Positions 7,908 through 14,594 of a stretch of DNA of 15,311 nt are shown in pieces (position 1 is the stretch's first letter; the number at the start of each line of letters is the position of its first letter). This stretch comes from an uncultured Clostridium sp. (GTDB taxonomy: Bacteria > Bacillota > Clostridia > Lachnospirales > Lachnospiraceae). The DNA lies in contig CATWBR010000046.1 of the NCBI GenBank assembly GCA_958349075.1, positions 1 to 15,311 on the forward strand, written 5' to 3'. The position numbers and the translations under genes were made by a program. Under the pieces are notes generated by a model. That model saw only the letters and a list, made by a program, of their open reading frames with translations, was not told the origin of the DNA and made no database searches.

Positions 7908-7930
7908 AATTACGCTCCTGTTTTGAGATA

Positions 7931-7972
7931 ATGGTTAACTAAATATAATTAAATATGGTTAATAATATAACC
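7931..7972. promoter_or_regulatory. Probable MarR operator: AT-rich direct and inverted repeats
   Basis: ATGGTTAA occurs at 7931-7938 and 7955-7962, 24 bp apart. The second copy also begins a perfect inverted repeat, GGTTA (7957-7961) and TAACC (7968-7972) around ATAATA. The block lies 24 bp upstream of the marR start codon, where the minus-strand promoter must be. MarR dimers bind AT-rich palindromes of roughly this size, so autoregulation is the natural reading. A perfect plus-strand TATAAT (7944-7949) also lies inside, so binding could affect both directions. No experimental site is known to me. Confidence 0.5.
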
Positions 7973-8118
7973 GGGCAGAAGAAAAGAGTCAAGGGAAAGC
8001 GCCGAGTTTAGAAAAATTTCAGATGACAGAGCAGCCCGGTTGAGTTGAGATGCGGGGGACGCCTCCAGGATAAAAGAGAACTTTAAGAACTGTTGCATAA
8101 AAATGCAGCAGTTTTTTT
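7956..8118 (+). ncRNA. Candidate small RNA ending at an orphan terminator
   Basis: No plus-strand gene precedes the terminator at 8088-8118, so some other transcript may end there. A possible promoter is TTGAGA (7923-7928) with TATAAT (7944-7949), although the 15-bp spacer is short. The resulting RNA of about 160 nt would contain AACCGGGC (7969-7976) and its complement GCCCGGTT (8034-8041), an 8-bp long-range stem, before the terminator hairpin. No convincing open reading frame or ribosome binding site is seen in it. This is an inference from promoter, structure and terminator only; I do not recognise a known RNA family. Confidence 0.25.
8088..8118 (+). terminator. Rho-independent terminator upstream of the YfcC operon
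   Basis: An 11-bp stem (8088-8098 with 8103-8113, one G-U pair) closes an AAAA loop and runs into seven Ts at 8112-8118. It is a strong terminator in the plus direction, placed before the promoter at 8144-8172. It either insulates the YfcC operon or ends a short transcript starting near the MarR operator. Confidence 0.75.
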
Positions 8119-8143
8119 GTGAATATTACCGGTGTATCTTCCG

Positions 8144-8172
8144 TTGACTTTACCCGGGCGGTGTGGTAACAT
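8144..8172 (+). promoter_or_regulatory. Candidate promoter of the YfcC-M20 operon
   Basis: TTGACT at 8144-8149 and TAACAT at 8167-8172 are spaced by 17 bp, giving a start near 8179 and an untranslated leader of about 50 nt. It is the only good sigma-A match between the terminator at 8118 and the gene start at 8228. Confidence 0.6.
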
Positions 8173-8183
8173 ATTTGATATAA

Positions 8184-8209
8184 AGTACTGTACTAAAAGC
8201 ATACTAAAA
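8184..8209. promoter_or_regulatory. Possible operator: palindrome and direct repeat in the YfcC leader
   Basis: AGTAC (8184-8188) and GTACT (8190-8194) form a palindrome around one base, and TACTAAAA is repeated at 8191-8198 and 8202-8209, eleven bases (one helical turn) apart. The block starts about 5 bp after the predicted transcription start, a typical repressor position. No regulator gene is adjacent apart from marR, so which protein would bind is unknown. Confidence 0.35.
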
Positions 8210-8227
8210 TAAAATGGGGGTACAAAA

Positions 8228-9619
8228 ATGAAAGAAAAGAAAGCAATGAAAATACCACATCCTTACATCATTATATTTTTCATCATTGTGGTAAGTGCAG
8301 TTTTGACATGGATTCTTCCTTCCGGTGCATTTAAAAGAGAAATGGACGAGGCACTGGGAAGAGCGCTTGTAGTTCCGGGCAGCTATGAGAGGATACCTGC
8401 AAACCCGGTAGGGCTGTGGAGGCTTTTGGAATGTATTTATGAAGGGTTCGTCGCTTCGGCCGATATCAGCTTTTTCCTCCTTTTTGCCTGCGGCTATGTG
8501 GGAATTCTGATGAAGAGCGGAACGCTCAATGCGCTTGTGGGGACGATTCTCAGGAAGATGAAGGATAAAGATTATCTGCTGATTCCCATTTTTACCTGCC
8601 TCTTTGCAGTTGGCGGGGCGACATTTGGAATGCATGAGGAGGCCTGGGGATTTATCCCTCTGTTCGTGGCAATTGCGCTCTCCCTGGGATATGACAGGGT
8701 GGTTGGAGCCGGAATTGTGGAACTGGGCACGGTGACAGGCTGCGCCGGGGCTATCTTTAATCCGTTTAATGTCGGTATTGCCAGCGGTATTGCGGGAGTG
8801 CCGATTACGACTCCGGTGCTTACGGTATTCCGCTGCGTGACGCTCGTTATTTTCACGGCCTGCACGACCCTCTATCTGATGCACTATGCGGCAAAAATTA
8901 AGAAAGATCCGAAGAAGAGCGTTCTGTATGGGGTGAAGGAAGACGCGGTTTCCATGTCGCGTGAGGAGATGGTGGCGCTCCCGTTTTCCGGGCGGCAGAA
9001 GGTGACACTGGCTCTCTTTGGAATCCTGATTGCAGCGCTGGCCGTCGGGGTGACAAAGTACGGTTTTTACCTGACGGAGCTGGCTGCGCTGTTCCTTGGT
9101 TTTATGATTATCACCGGTTTTGTCAACAGGATGGATATGACGGAGCTGGCGGAGGCCTTTATTGAATCCTCCAAGGGAATGATCTTTGCCGTTCTGATGA
9201 TTGGGTTTGCCCGCTCTATAGAGGTGATTCTGACACAGGGAGGAATTATCGACACGGTTGTCTTATGGATGGCGAACCTGGTGCAGAGTCTGCCGCGCGG
9301 CCTGTCTGCCTTTGGTATGCTGGCGGTGCAGAATCTCGTTAACATGTTTATCCCGTCCGGAACCGGTCAGGCGGTTGTAATGATACCGATTATGGCTCCG
9401 CTTGCCGATCTCGTGGGACTGAGCCGTTACATAGCCATTATGGCATTCCAGTTCGGCGATGCATTTTCCAACGTGTTCTGGCCGACGGCCGTGGCAATCA
9501 CCTGCGGCGTCATGGGGATTGGAATGGACCGCTGGCTGAAATTTGTGGCCAGGCTTTTTGGGATGATGTTTGTGCTGCAGGCTATCATGCTGACCATAGC
9601 GGTGGCGATTGGAATCTAG
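8228..9619 (+). CDS. YfcC-family membrane transporter (DcuC/ArcD-like carrier)
   Basis: This is an integral membrane secondary transporter of the YfcC family, which annotation groups with C4-dicarboxylate carriers, basic amino acid antiporters and short-chain fatty acid transporters; few members have known substrates. The 463-residue protein has about 12 hydrophobic segments. Family features include the N-terminal HPYIIIFFIIVVSAVLTWILPSG (residues 11-33), GMHEEAWGFIPLF at 134-146, NPFNVGIASGIAG at 178-190 and FWPTAVAITCGVMG near the C-terminus. GGGGG at 8216-8220 precedes the ATG. The gene is 37 bp upstream of an M20 amidohydrolase, a pairing often seen for YfcC-type carriers. This suggests the carrier imports the N-acyl amino acid, dipeptide or amide that the enzyme splits, or exports a product. 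Confidence 0.85.
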   Translation: MKEKKAMKIPHPYIIIFFIIVVSAVLTWILPSGAFKREMDEALGRALVVPGSYERIPANPVGLWRLLECIYEGFVASADISFFLLFACGYVGILMKSGTLNALVGTILRKMKDKDYLLIPIFTCLFAVGGATFGMHEEAWGFIPLFVAIALSLGYDRVVGAGIVELGTVTGCAGAIFNPFNVGIASGIAGVPITTPVLTVFRCVTLVIFTACTTLYLMHYAAKIKKDPKKSVLYGVKEDAVSMSREEMVALPFSGRQKVTLALFGILIAALAVGVTKYGFYLTELAALFLGFMIITGFVNRMDMTELAEAFIESSKGMIFAVLMIGFARSIEVILTQGGIIDTVVLWMANLVQSLPRGLSAFGMLAVQNLVNMFIPSGTGQAVVMIPIMAPLADLVGLSRYIAIMAFQFGDAFSNVFWPTAVAITCGVMGIGMDRWLKFVARLFGMMFVLQAIMLTIAVAIGI

Positions 9620-9656
9620 AGACAATCAGAGAAAACACAGGGAAAGGTGAATAGGG

Positions 9657-11057
9657 ATGGAACAGAAACTCCGGTGGATAGACGGTTTCATTAAAAGTCG
9701 GGAAGAAGAATTTACAGGGCTCAGCAGGGAGATATGGAAGTATGCGGAGACCGGGATGGAGGAGGTGAAATCAGCCTCCGCACTCTGCCGGGTTCTTAAG
9801 GAAAACGGTTTCCGGGTGGAAACGGATTTGGCCAAAATCCCGACCGCATTTGCCGGGAGCTTTGGGGAAGGCAGGCCCGTCATCGGCTTTCTGGGGGAAT
9901 TTGACGCCCTGGAAGGACTGTCGCAGAGTGCCGGAACCGCCGTAAAGGAACCGGAACCAGCATGCGGGAACGGCCATGGCTGCGGCCATAATCTTCTGGG
10001 CTGCGGTTCTCTGGCTGCGGCTGTGGCGGTAAAGGAATATATGGAGGAGCATGGCCTTAAGGGGACGGTCAGATTTTATGGCTGTCCCGGCGAGGAGGAG
10101 GGATGCGGAAAAGTCCACATGGCAAGAGCGGGCTGCTTTGCGGGACTGGATGCCGCGCTGACCTGGCACCCGATGGATTTTAACGGAATTGAGGGGAGGG
10201 GCTCCCTGGCGGATCTGTGCATGAGTTTTCATTTTACCGGCAAGTCCGCCCATGCTTCCTCCTGCCCCCATATGGGCCGGAGCGCTCTGGATGCCCTGGA
10301 ACTTCTCAATATTGCCAGCAATTTTATGAGAGAACACATCATCCCGGAGGCCAGAATCCACTATGCCATAACCGACGCGGGAGGAACGGCACCGAATGTG
10401 GTTCCGGCCAGGGCATCGGCCGCCTATGAGGTGAGGGCGCCCAAGAGGGAGCAGGCGGAGGAACTGAAAGACAGGTTAATCCGTGCGGCCCGCGGAGCGG
10501 CGATGATGACGGATACGGAAGTAGAGGTTGAGGATGGAAACAGTTACAGTGATTATATCCCCAACGACTGCCTGAACCGGATCGCCTGGGAACAGCTTCA
10601 GAAGGTGGAACTTCCCGTCTATACGGAGGAGGAGAGGGAACTTGCCGTCCGTCTTCTAGGGACTTTCTCAGAGAGCGTCCGGGACGGCAAAGCCCGGGAG
10701 AAAGGAGAGTGGGAGGAATCAATTGCCGGAACCCTCGTTCCCTATGAGGGAACCGGCGGCTGTCTTCCGGTGAGCACCGATGTGGGGGATGTGAGTTACC
10801 TTGTTCCCACCGTGCAGCTTTATACGGCCTGCTGCGCCGTGGGAACACCGGGACACAGTTGGCAGATGGTCTCCCAGACCGGGTGCTCCATCGGGGAAAA
10901 GGGGATGATGACAGCCGCAAAAGTGCTTGCGCTCACGGCTCTGAGGCTGTTTGAAAAACCGGAGCTGCTCCGGGAGGCCTGGGAGGAACATGAGCAGATG
11001 AGGACATTGGCCGTCCCGGCCGCCCCTTCCTCCCTCAACTCTCCAAAACGTTTATAA
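9657..11057 (+). CDS. M20-family metallo-amidohydrolase, AbgB-like
   Basis: This is a two-domain zinc/manganese amidohydrolase of peptidase family M20 (subfamily D-like), closest in pattern to AbgB, the p-aminobenzoyl-glutamate hydrolase subunit. It is predicted to be cytoplasmic, with no signal peptide. At 466 residues its length is normal. Likely metal or catalytic residues are His107/Cys109/His111 (GHGCGHN), Glu146-Glu147 (PGEEEG), His171 (WHP), and His400 in GTPGHSWQ. His199 in KSAHA lies in the dimerisation domain and completes the active site in relatives. STDVGDVS (373-380) is characteristic of the AbgB group. GGAAAGGTGA at 9641-9650 supports the ATG. Following a YfcC carrier, it probably hydrolyses an imported amide-linked amino acid conjugate. 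AbgA and AbgT are absent, so p-aminobenzoyl-glutamate is only one candidate. A role as aminoacylase or carboxypeptidase is equally possible. Confidence 0.87.
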   Translation: MEQKLRWIDGFIKSREEEFTGLSREIWKYAETGMEEVKSASALCRVLKENGFRVETDLAKIPTAFAGSFGEGRPVIGFLGEFDALEGLSQSAGTAVKEPEPACGNGHGCGHNLLGCGSLAAAVAVKEYMEEHGLKGTVRFYGCPGEEEGCGKVHMARAGCFAGLDAALTWHPMDFNGIEGRGSLADLCMSFHFTGKSAHASSCPHMGRSALDALELLNIASNFMREHIIPEARIHYAITDAGGTAPNVVPARASAAYEVRAPKREQAEELKDRLIRAARGAAMMTDTEVEVEDGNSYSDYIPNDCLNRIAWEQLQKVELPVYTEEERELAVRLLGTFSESVRDGKAREKGEWEESIAGTLVPYEGTGGCLPVSTDVGDVSYLVPTVQLYTACCAVGTPGHSWQMVSQTGCSIGEKGMMTAAKVLALTALRLFEKPELLREAWEEHEQMRTLAVPAAPSSLNSPKRL

Positions 11058-11066
11058 TGCTTTGCC

Positions 11067-11093
11067 TTGTAAAAATATTGATTTCGGTATAAA
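11067..11093 (+). promoter_or_regulatory. Weak candidate promoter for brnQ
   Basis: TTGTAA (11067-11072) and TATAAA (11088-11093) lie in the 88-bp gap before brnQ, but the spacer is only 15 bp. No terminator follows the M20 gene, so read-through from the upstream operon could also express brnQ. Confidence 0.3.
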
Positions 11094-11145
11094 CTGTCTT
11101 TATGTCTGTTATGACTTGAGATTATAGTATGGGAGAAATATTTTT

Positions 11146-12489
11146 ATGGACAGAGAGGGAACTTTAAATAGGAGAAAAGTGCTGATAGTAGGCTTGACAC
11201 TTTTCTCCATGTTTTTCGGAGCGGGAAATCTGATTTTTCCGCCCTTTTTGGCAGTACAGGCAGGAACGGCGATTGTGCCGGCGGCAGCGGGGTTTCTGGT
11301 GAGTGCGGTGGGACTTCCCGTGCTCGGCGTCGTTGCGGTTGCGCGTTCGGGCGGGCTTCATCAGTTGGCGGGACGTGTCCATCCAGCCTTTGCCCTGGTG
11401 TTTACAGTCCTTATCTATTTATCAATCGGCCCCTGCCTGGCAATTCCCAGAACGGCCAGCACTTCATTTGAAATGACGCTTCTGCCGCTGGTGGGAGAAA
11501 GCGGCAAAGCGGCGGGACAACTGATTTATTCCATTGGTTTTTTTGCCGTTGCCACGTTTATGGCATTTAACCCGGATCGCCTGACGGACCGGCTTGGAAA
11601 GATACTCTGCCCGGCGCTTCTGTTCCTGATTTTTGTCATGTTTGCGGGAAGTATTTTCCACCACCAGCCTGTCACGGGAGGACCGGCCGGAAATTATAAC
11701 GGAGCTGCGGCTGTTACCGGTTTTCTGGAGGGATATCAGACCATGGACACGATTGCGGCTCTGAATTTTGGTATTGTGATTGCCCTTAATATCAGGGCGC
11801 TTGGGGTAAATGAAGACGGCCAGGTAGTGAAAACGACGATACGGAGCGGTATAGTGGCCGGGATTCTGCTGGCTCTTGTCTATGCCGCGCTCTCCTATGT
11901 GGGAGGACAGGTGCAGGCGGAAGCGGCAGGACTGGACAACGGAGCCAGGATTCTGACCTTTGCCGCCGGTAAATTCTACGGAAGAGCCGGAGCCGTCCTG
12001 CTCGGAGTCATTTTCTTTATTGCCTGTCTGAATACCTGTATCGGACTTTTAAGCTGCTGCAGTAAGTATTTTTCGTCACTGATTCCGGGAATCGGCTACC
12101 ATGCCTGGGTAATCCTGTTCGCAGTGACCAGCGTCGTGATTGCCAATGCGGGCCTGGACCGGATACTGGCCTTTTCGGTGCCGGTGCTGAATGCAATCTA
12201 TCCGGTCGCCATCGTACTGATTGTCCTGTCATTTATGAACCCGGGGATGGGGCGCGGAAGGGGAATGTATCCTGCGGCAATCTTTCTGACTGCCGTTGTC
12301 AGCATCATTTATGCGCTGGAGCAGGCGAAGATTGTAATTCCCTGGCTAACGGAGGCGGCGTCATTTATGCCGGGATATGAGCTGGGGCTGGGATTTATCG
12401 CACCGGCCGCCGCCGGGATGGTACTCGGCCTGGTATTTGGCGGAAAGAACAGGGAAGCAGAGCCGGATAATATGGAAAGCGAAGCGTAA
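11146..12489 (+). CDS. brnQ: Branched-chain amino acid:cation symporter, BrnQ/LIVCS family
   Basis: This is a cytoplasmic-membrane carrier that imports leucine, isoleucine and valine with Na+ or H+. The 447-residue protein has the normal family length with about 12 membrane segments. The N-terminal signature GLTLFSMFFGAGNLIFPP (residues 16-33) is diagnostic, and GPCLAIPRTASTSFEM in the third-helix region and LNIRALGV in the middle are also typical. A GGGAGA at 11131-11136 lies about 9 bp from the ATG. It sits alone between the M20 operon and the mgtE regulatory region. If the M20 enzyme releases amino acids they need not be branched-chain, so any functional link is speculative. No T-box or leucine-type attenuator is visible in its short leader. 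Confidence 0.93.
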   Translation: MDREGTLNRRKVLIVGLTLFSMFFGAGNLIFPPFLAVQAGTAIVPAAAGFLVSAVGLPVLGVVAVARSGGLHQLAGRVHPAFALVFTVLIYLSIGPCLAIPRTASTSFEMTLLPLVGESGKAAGQLIYSIGFFAVATFMAFNPDRLTDRLGKILCPALLFLIFVMFAGSIFHHQPVTGGPAGNYNGAAAVTGFLEGYQTMDTIAALNFGIVIALNIRALGVNEDGQVVKTTIRSGIVAGILLALVYAALSYVGGQVQAEAAGLDNGARILTFAAGKFYGRAGAVLLGVIFFIACLNTCIGLLSCCSKYFSSLIPGIGYHAWVILFAVTSVVIANAGLDRILAFSVPVLNAIYPVAIVLIVLSFMNPGMGRGRGMYPAAIFLTAVVSIIYALEQAKIVIPWLTEAASFMPGYELGLGFIAPAAAGMVLGLVFGGKNREAEPDNMESEA

Positions 12490-12527
12490 AGATACTGGAA
12501 AAATTATGTAAAGTTGTTCTGAAGGTG

Positions 12528-12556
12528 TTGACAGGGCGGTGACATGGTTGTATAAT
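12528..12556 (+). promoter_or_regulatory. Perfect-consensus sigma-A promoter for the M-box/mgtE transcript
   Basis: TTGACA (12528-12533) and TATAAT (12551-12556) are exact consensus hexamers with an exact 17-bp spacer. Transcription should start near 12563, giving a leader of about 520 nt before mgtE. A very strong constitutive promoter fits control by the riboswitch rather than at initiation. Confidence 0.9.
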
Positions 12557-12562
12557 ACGACA

Positions 12563-12653
12563 GACTTAAGCTGCCGTGAAGACGGCTGGGCCGTTATCAT
12601 TAAGGTTCCGGTAACGTTTGGGCAGACTGGTCATATAATAAAACAGAATATAT
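12563..12653 (+). other. Extra structured leader between promoter and M-box
   Basis: About 90 nt of leader precede the M-box. They can form a small hairpin, GCCGT-GAAG-ACGGC, and a second stem in which CGTTATC pairs with GGTAACG around a loop containing AAGGTTCC. CTGCC near the start is complementary to GGCAG near the end, which could close the region or compete with the first hairpin. I recognise no known riboswitch or protein-binding leader in it. Confidence 0.3.
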
Positions 12654-12819
12654 GGAAACTTCGGTAGGTGAGGTTACCACAGGGATTTGGAATATTCCTA
12701 AGATTGCTGCCGCAAATTTGTGGAGACACAACGCGCTGGTTAGCAGGAGATGTCGTAAAGGCATCACCTAATGCAATGCTATTGCCCTGTGATACTAAAG
12801 CTTGTACGTTGCAGTTTCG
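12654..12819 (+). promoter_or_regulatory. M-box (ykoK) magnesium riboswitch aptamer
   Basis: This RNA senses Mg2+ and controls the mgtE gene downstream. The closing stem P1 pairs GAAACT (12655-12660) with AGTTTC (12813-12818). P2 pairs CACAGGG (12678-12684) with CCCTGTG (12785-12791). Conserved M-box blocks are present in order: TAGGTGAGG at 12665-12673, GCTGCCGC near 12707, the GGAGACAC segment from 12721, and the late ACTAAAGCT at 12794-12802. Position, length of about 165 nt and the MgtE target all agree with the class. High Mg2+ is expected to stabilise the aptamer and allow the terminator at 12871-12900 to form. Confidence 0.93.
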
Positions 12820-12870
12820 GAACCCGGTAAAACAAAAGGGCCGAAATGGAAAATTTCAAATAATTGAGAT

Positions 12871-12900
12871 CCCGCTGCTACGTATGGCAGCGGGCTTTTT
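12871..12900 (+). terminator. M-box expression-platform terminator
   Basis: A 10-bp stem, CCCGCTGC plus two pairs, with a CGTA loop and the complement ending GCAGCGGG at 12894, is followed by five Ts (12896-12900). It stops the mgtE leader when Mg2+ is high. CGTTGCAG at 12807-12814, overlapping the 3' side of P1, can pair seven of eight bases with 12875-12882 inside the terminator stem. This provides a likely antiterminator when the aptamer is unfolded. Confidence 0.88.
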
Positions 12901-13084
12901 ATATGCACAATGCGCGCCGGGGAAGTATGGCCGCTGAAGCGGCAGACGAAATTCCTTATGATTAAAAATTTAAAGTGGAAAGGCAGGTGAGACGTAATGG
13001 ATGCCGGAGGCAGTTATCACTCGTGCAGATGCCGGGTGCTTCATCAGACAGAAAAACTAAATAGAGGAAAGAGAGGACTGAACA

Positions 13085-14416
13085 ATGAACAGAGATATTT
13101 TTATGGAACTTATGGCAAAGAGGGAATACAAAGCAGTCCGCAGTATTCTGGATGTAATGAACGCAGTGGACATTGCGTCCCTGCTGGAAGAGCTGGACGA
13201 TAAGGATATGGCGACGGCTTTCCGTCTGATCCCCAAGGAGAAGGCGGCCGATGTGTTTTCGAATATGAATAACACAATGCAGCCGCATCTTGTCCAGATG
13301 TTTACCGATAAAGAGCTGAAGGAACTTCTAGACGATCTGTATATGGATGATACGGTGGATATGCTGGAGGAACTTCCCGCCAACCTTGTGACTCAGATTC
13401 TGGAAACGGTGGACGGCGAGAAGCGGGCGCAGATTAACGTGCTCTTAAATTACCCGCAGGACAGCGCCGGCAGCATCATGACGACCGAATACGTGGATCT
13501 GAGAAAAGAGAACACAGTGGCGCAGGCTCTGGCTCATATCAAGAAAACGGGAATCCACAAGGAGACAATCTACACATGCTACGTGCTTGAAAACAGAAAA
13601 CTGACGGGCATTGTTTCGGCCAAAGATCTGATGACAATGGACGATGACATGAAAATAGAGGAGCTGATGGAGACGGATATTATCTCCGTCTATACCCATA
13701 CGGATCAGGAGGAGGTTGCCAGATTATTTTCCAGGTATGACCTGCTGGCGATTCCGGTGCTTGATACGGAGGAGCGGATGGTCGGAATCGTAACGGTTGA
13801 CGACGCCTGGGACGTGGCTGTGGATGAGGCTACCGAGGATATCACGAAGATGGCAGCCATGAATCCAAGTGAGAAATCATATTTTGACACTTCCGTGCTC
13901 CAGCATGCGAAAAACAGAATTGTATGGCTGCTAGTCCTGATGCTGTCGGCAACGATGACGGGAACACTGCTTACCAGATATGAGGACGCGATCTCCGTGG
14001 TGCCGCTTCTGGTGGCATTTATACCAATGCTGATGGATACGGGTGGAAACTGCGGTTCCCAGAGCGCGACTCTTGTCATCAGGGGAATTGCACTGGATGA
14101 GATAAAGTTTAAGGATATTTTCAGGGTGATGTACAAGGAATTCAGAATTTCGCTGATTGTCGGCGTGATACTTGCTGCGGCCAACGGATTGAGGATTTTC
14201 CTGATGTACCGCGATATGAGGCTGGCTGTCGCTGTCAGCGTTTCGCTGATTGGCACGGTTATTATTTCCAAGATCATCGGCTGCATCCTGCCGCTGCTGG
14301 CTAAGAGAGTGAAGCTGGATCCGGCTATTATGGCATCACCGATTATCACGACACTGGTAGATACCTGCTCGATTGCCATTTATTTTTCGGTGGCTACCAG
14401 GATGTTTAATCTGTAA
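13085..14416 (+). CDS. mgtE: MgtE-family magnesium transporter
   Basis: This is a Mg2+-selective channel of the cytoplasmic membrane, gated by cytosolic Mg2+. The 443-residue protein has the complete family plan: an N-terminal helical MgtE_N domain (about 1-125), two CBS domains (about 130-250) rich in acidic residues that bind Mg2+, a connecting helix (about 255-278) and five membrane helices from residue 279. The signature GGNCGSQ is at 320-326, and Asp426 in TTLVD matches the aspartate that lines the pore in the Thermus protein. GAGAGGA at 13071-13077 is 7 bp before the ATG. Its leader contains an M-box and terminator, so synthesis should fall when Mg2+ is plentiful. The product is intact. 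Confidence 0.96.
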   Translation: MNRDIFMELMAKREYKAVRSILDVMNAVDIASLLEELDDKDMATAFRLIPKEKAADVFSNMNNTMQPHLVQMFTDKELKELLDDLYMDDTVDMLEELPANLVTQILETVDGEKRAQINVLLNYPQDSAGSIMTTEYVDLRKENTVAQALAHIKKTGIHKETIYTCYVLENRKLTGIVSAKDLMTMDDDMKIEELMETDIISVYTHTDQEEVARLFSRYDLLAIPVLDTEERMVGIVTVDDAWDVAVDEATEDITKMAAMNPSEKSYFDTSVLQHAKNRIVWLLVLMLSATMTGTLLTRYEDAISVVPLLVAFIPMLMDTGGNCGSQSATLVIRGIALDEIKFKDIFRVMYKEFRISLIVGVILAAANGLRIFLMYRDMRLAVAVSVSLIGTVIISKIIGCILPLLAKRVKLDPAIMASPIITTLVDTCSIAIYFSVATRMFNL

Positions 14417-14453
14417 CGGGCCGGGTGACGGCGGAAGAACCGTTCTGAAATAG

Positions 14454-14546
14454 AAAGGACTTCGTTTCAATGAGACGGCCTTCGGGCATCAGATTCCGTG
14501 ATCTGATTTTTGGAGGGCGGTTCATTTTTAACGAAGTCCTTTTTTT
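14454..14546 (+). terminator. Branched stem-loop terminator after mgtE
   Basis: A perfect 13-bp outer stem (14454-14466 with 14530-14542) encloses further helices and runs into a T tract at 14540-14546. Inside are GCC-TTCG-GGC, a UUCG tetraloop hairpin near 14478-14487, and ATCAGAT (14488-14494) with ATCTGAT (14501-14507) followed by Ts. AATGA (14469-14473) and TCATT (14522-14526) could extend the outer stem. It ends mgtE and faces the convergent DeoR gene 49 bp on. The long branched form is unusual for a plain terminator; a processed small RNA is an alternative. Confidence 0.8.
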
Positions 14547-14594
14547 GTATGTCAATTTCTCTTTTTCCTGTGGCAGCCCGATTGTCCTTCCGGC

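Noticed and set aside
8204..8884. Minus-strand frame of 226 codons opposite the YfcC gene
   Set aside because: It is a shadow: polar, His/Asn/Lys-rich composition is the antisense image of membrane helices, and it crosses the YfcC start.
11123..11128. TATAGT as the -10 box of brnQ
   Set aside because: It would place the transcription start at the ribosome binding site and has no matching -35 element at proper spacing.
12668..12937. Open frame of 89 codons in the mgtE leader
   Set aside because: It lies across the M-box aptamer and terminator, whose conserved RNA features explain the sequence, and no good ribosome binding site precedes it.
12930..12943. GCCGC-TGAA-GCGGC hairpin as a second terminator before mgtE
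   Set aside because: The stem is only 5 bp and no T tract follows it.
13705..14379. Minus-strand frame of 224 codons opposite mgtE
   Set aside because: Ser/Ile-rich antisense image of the MgtE membrane domain, with no independent support.
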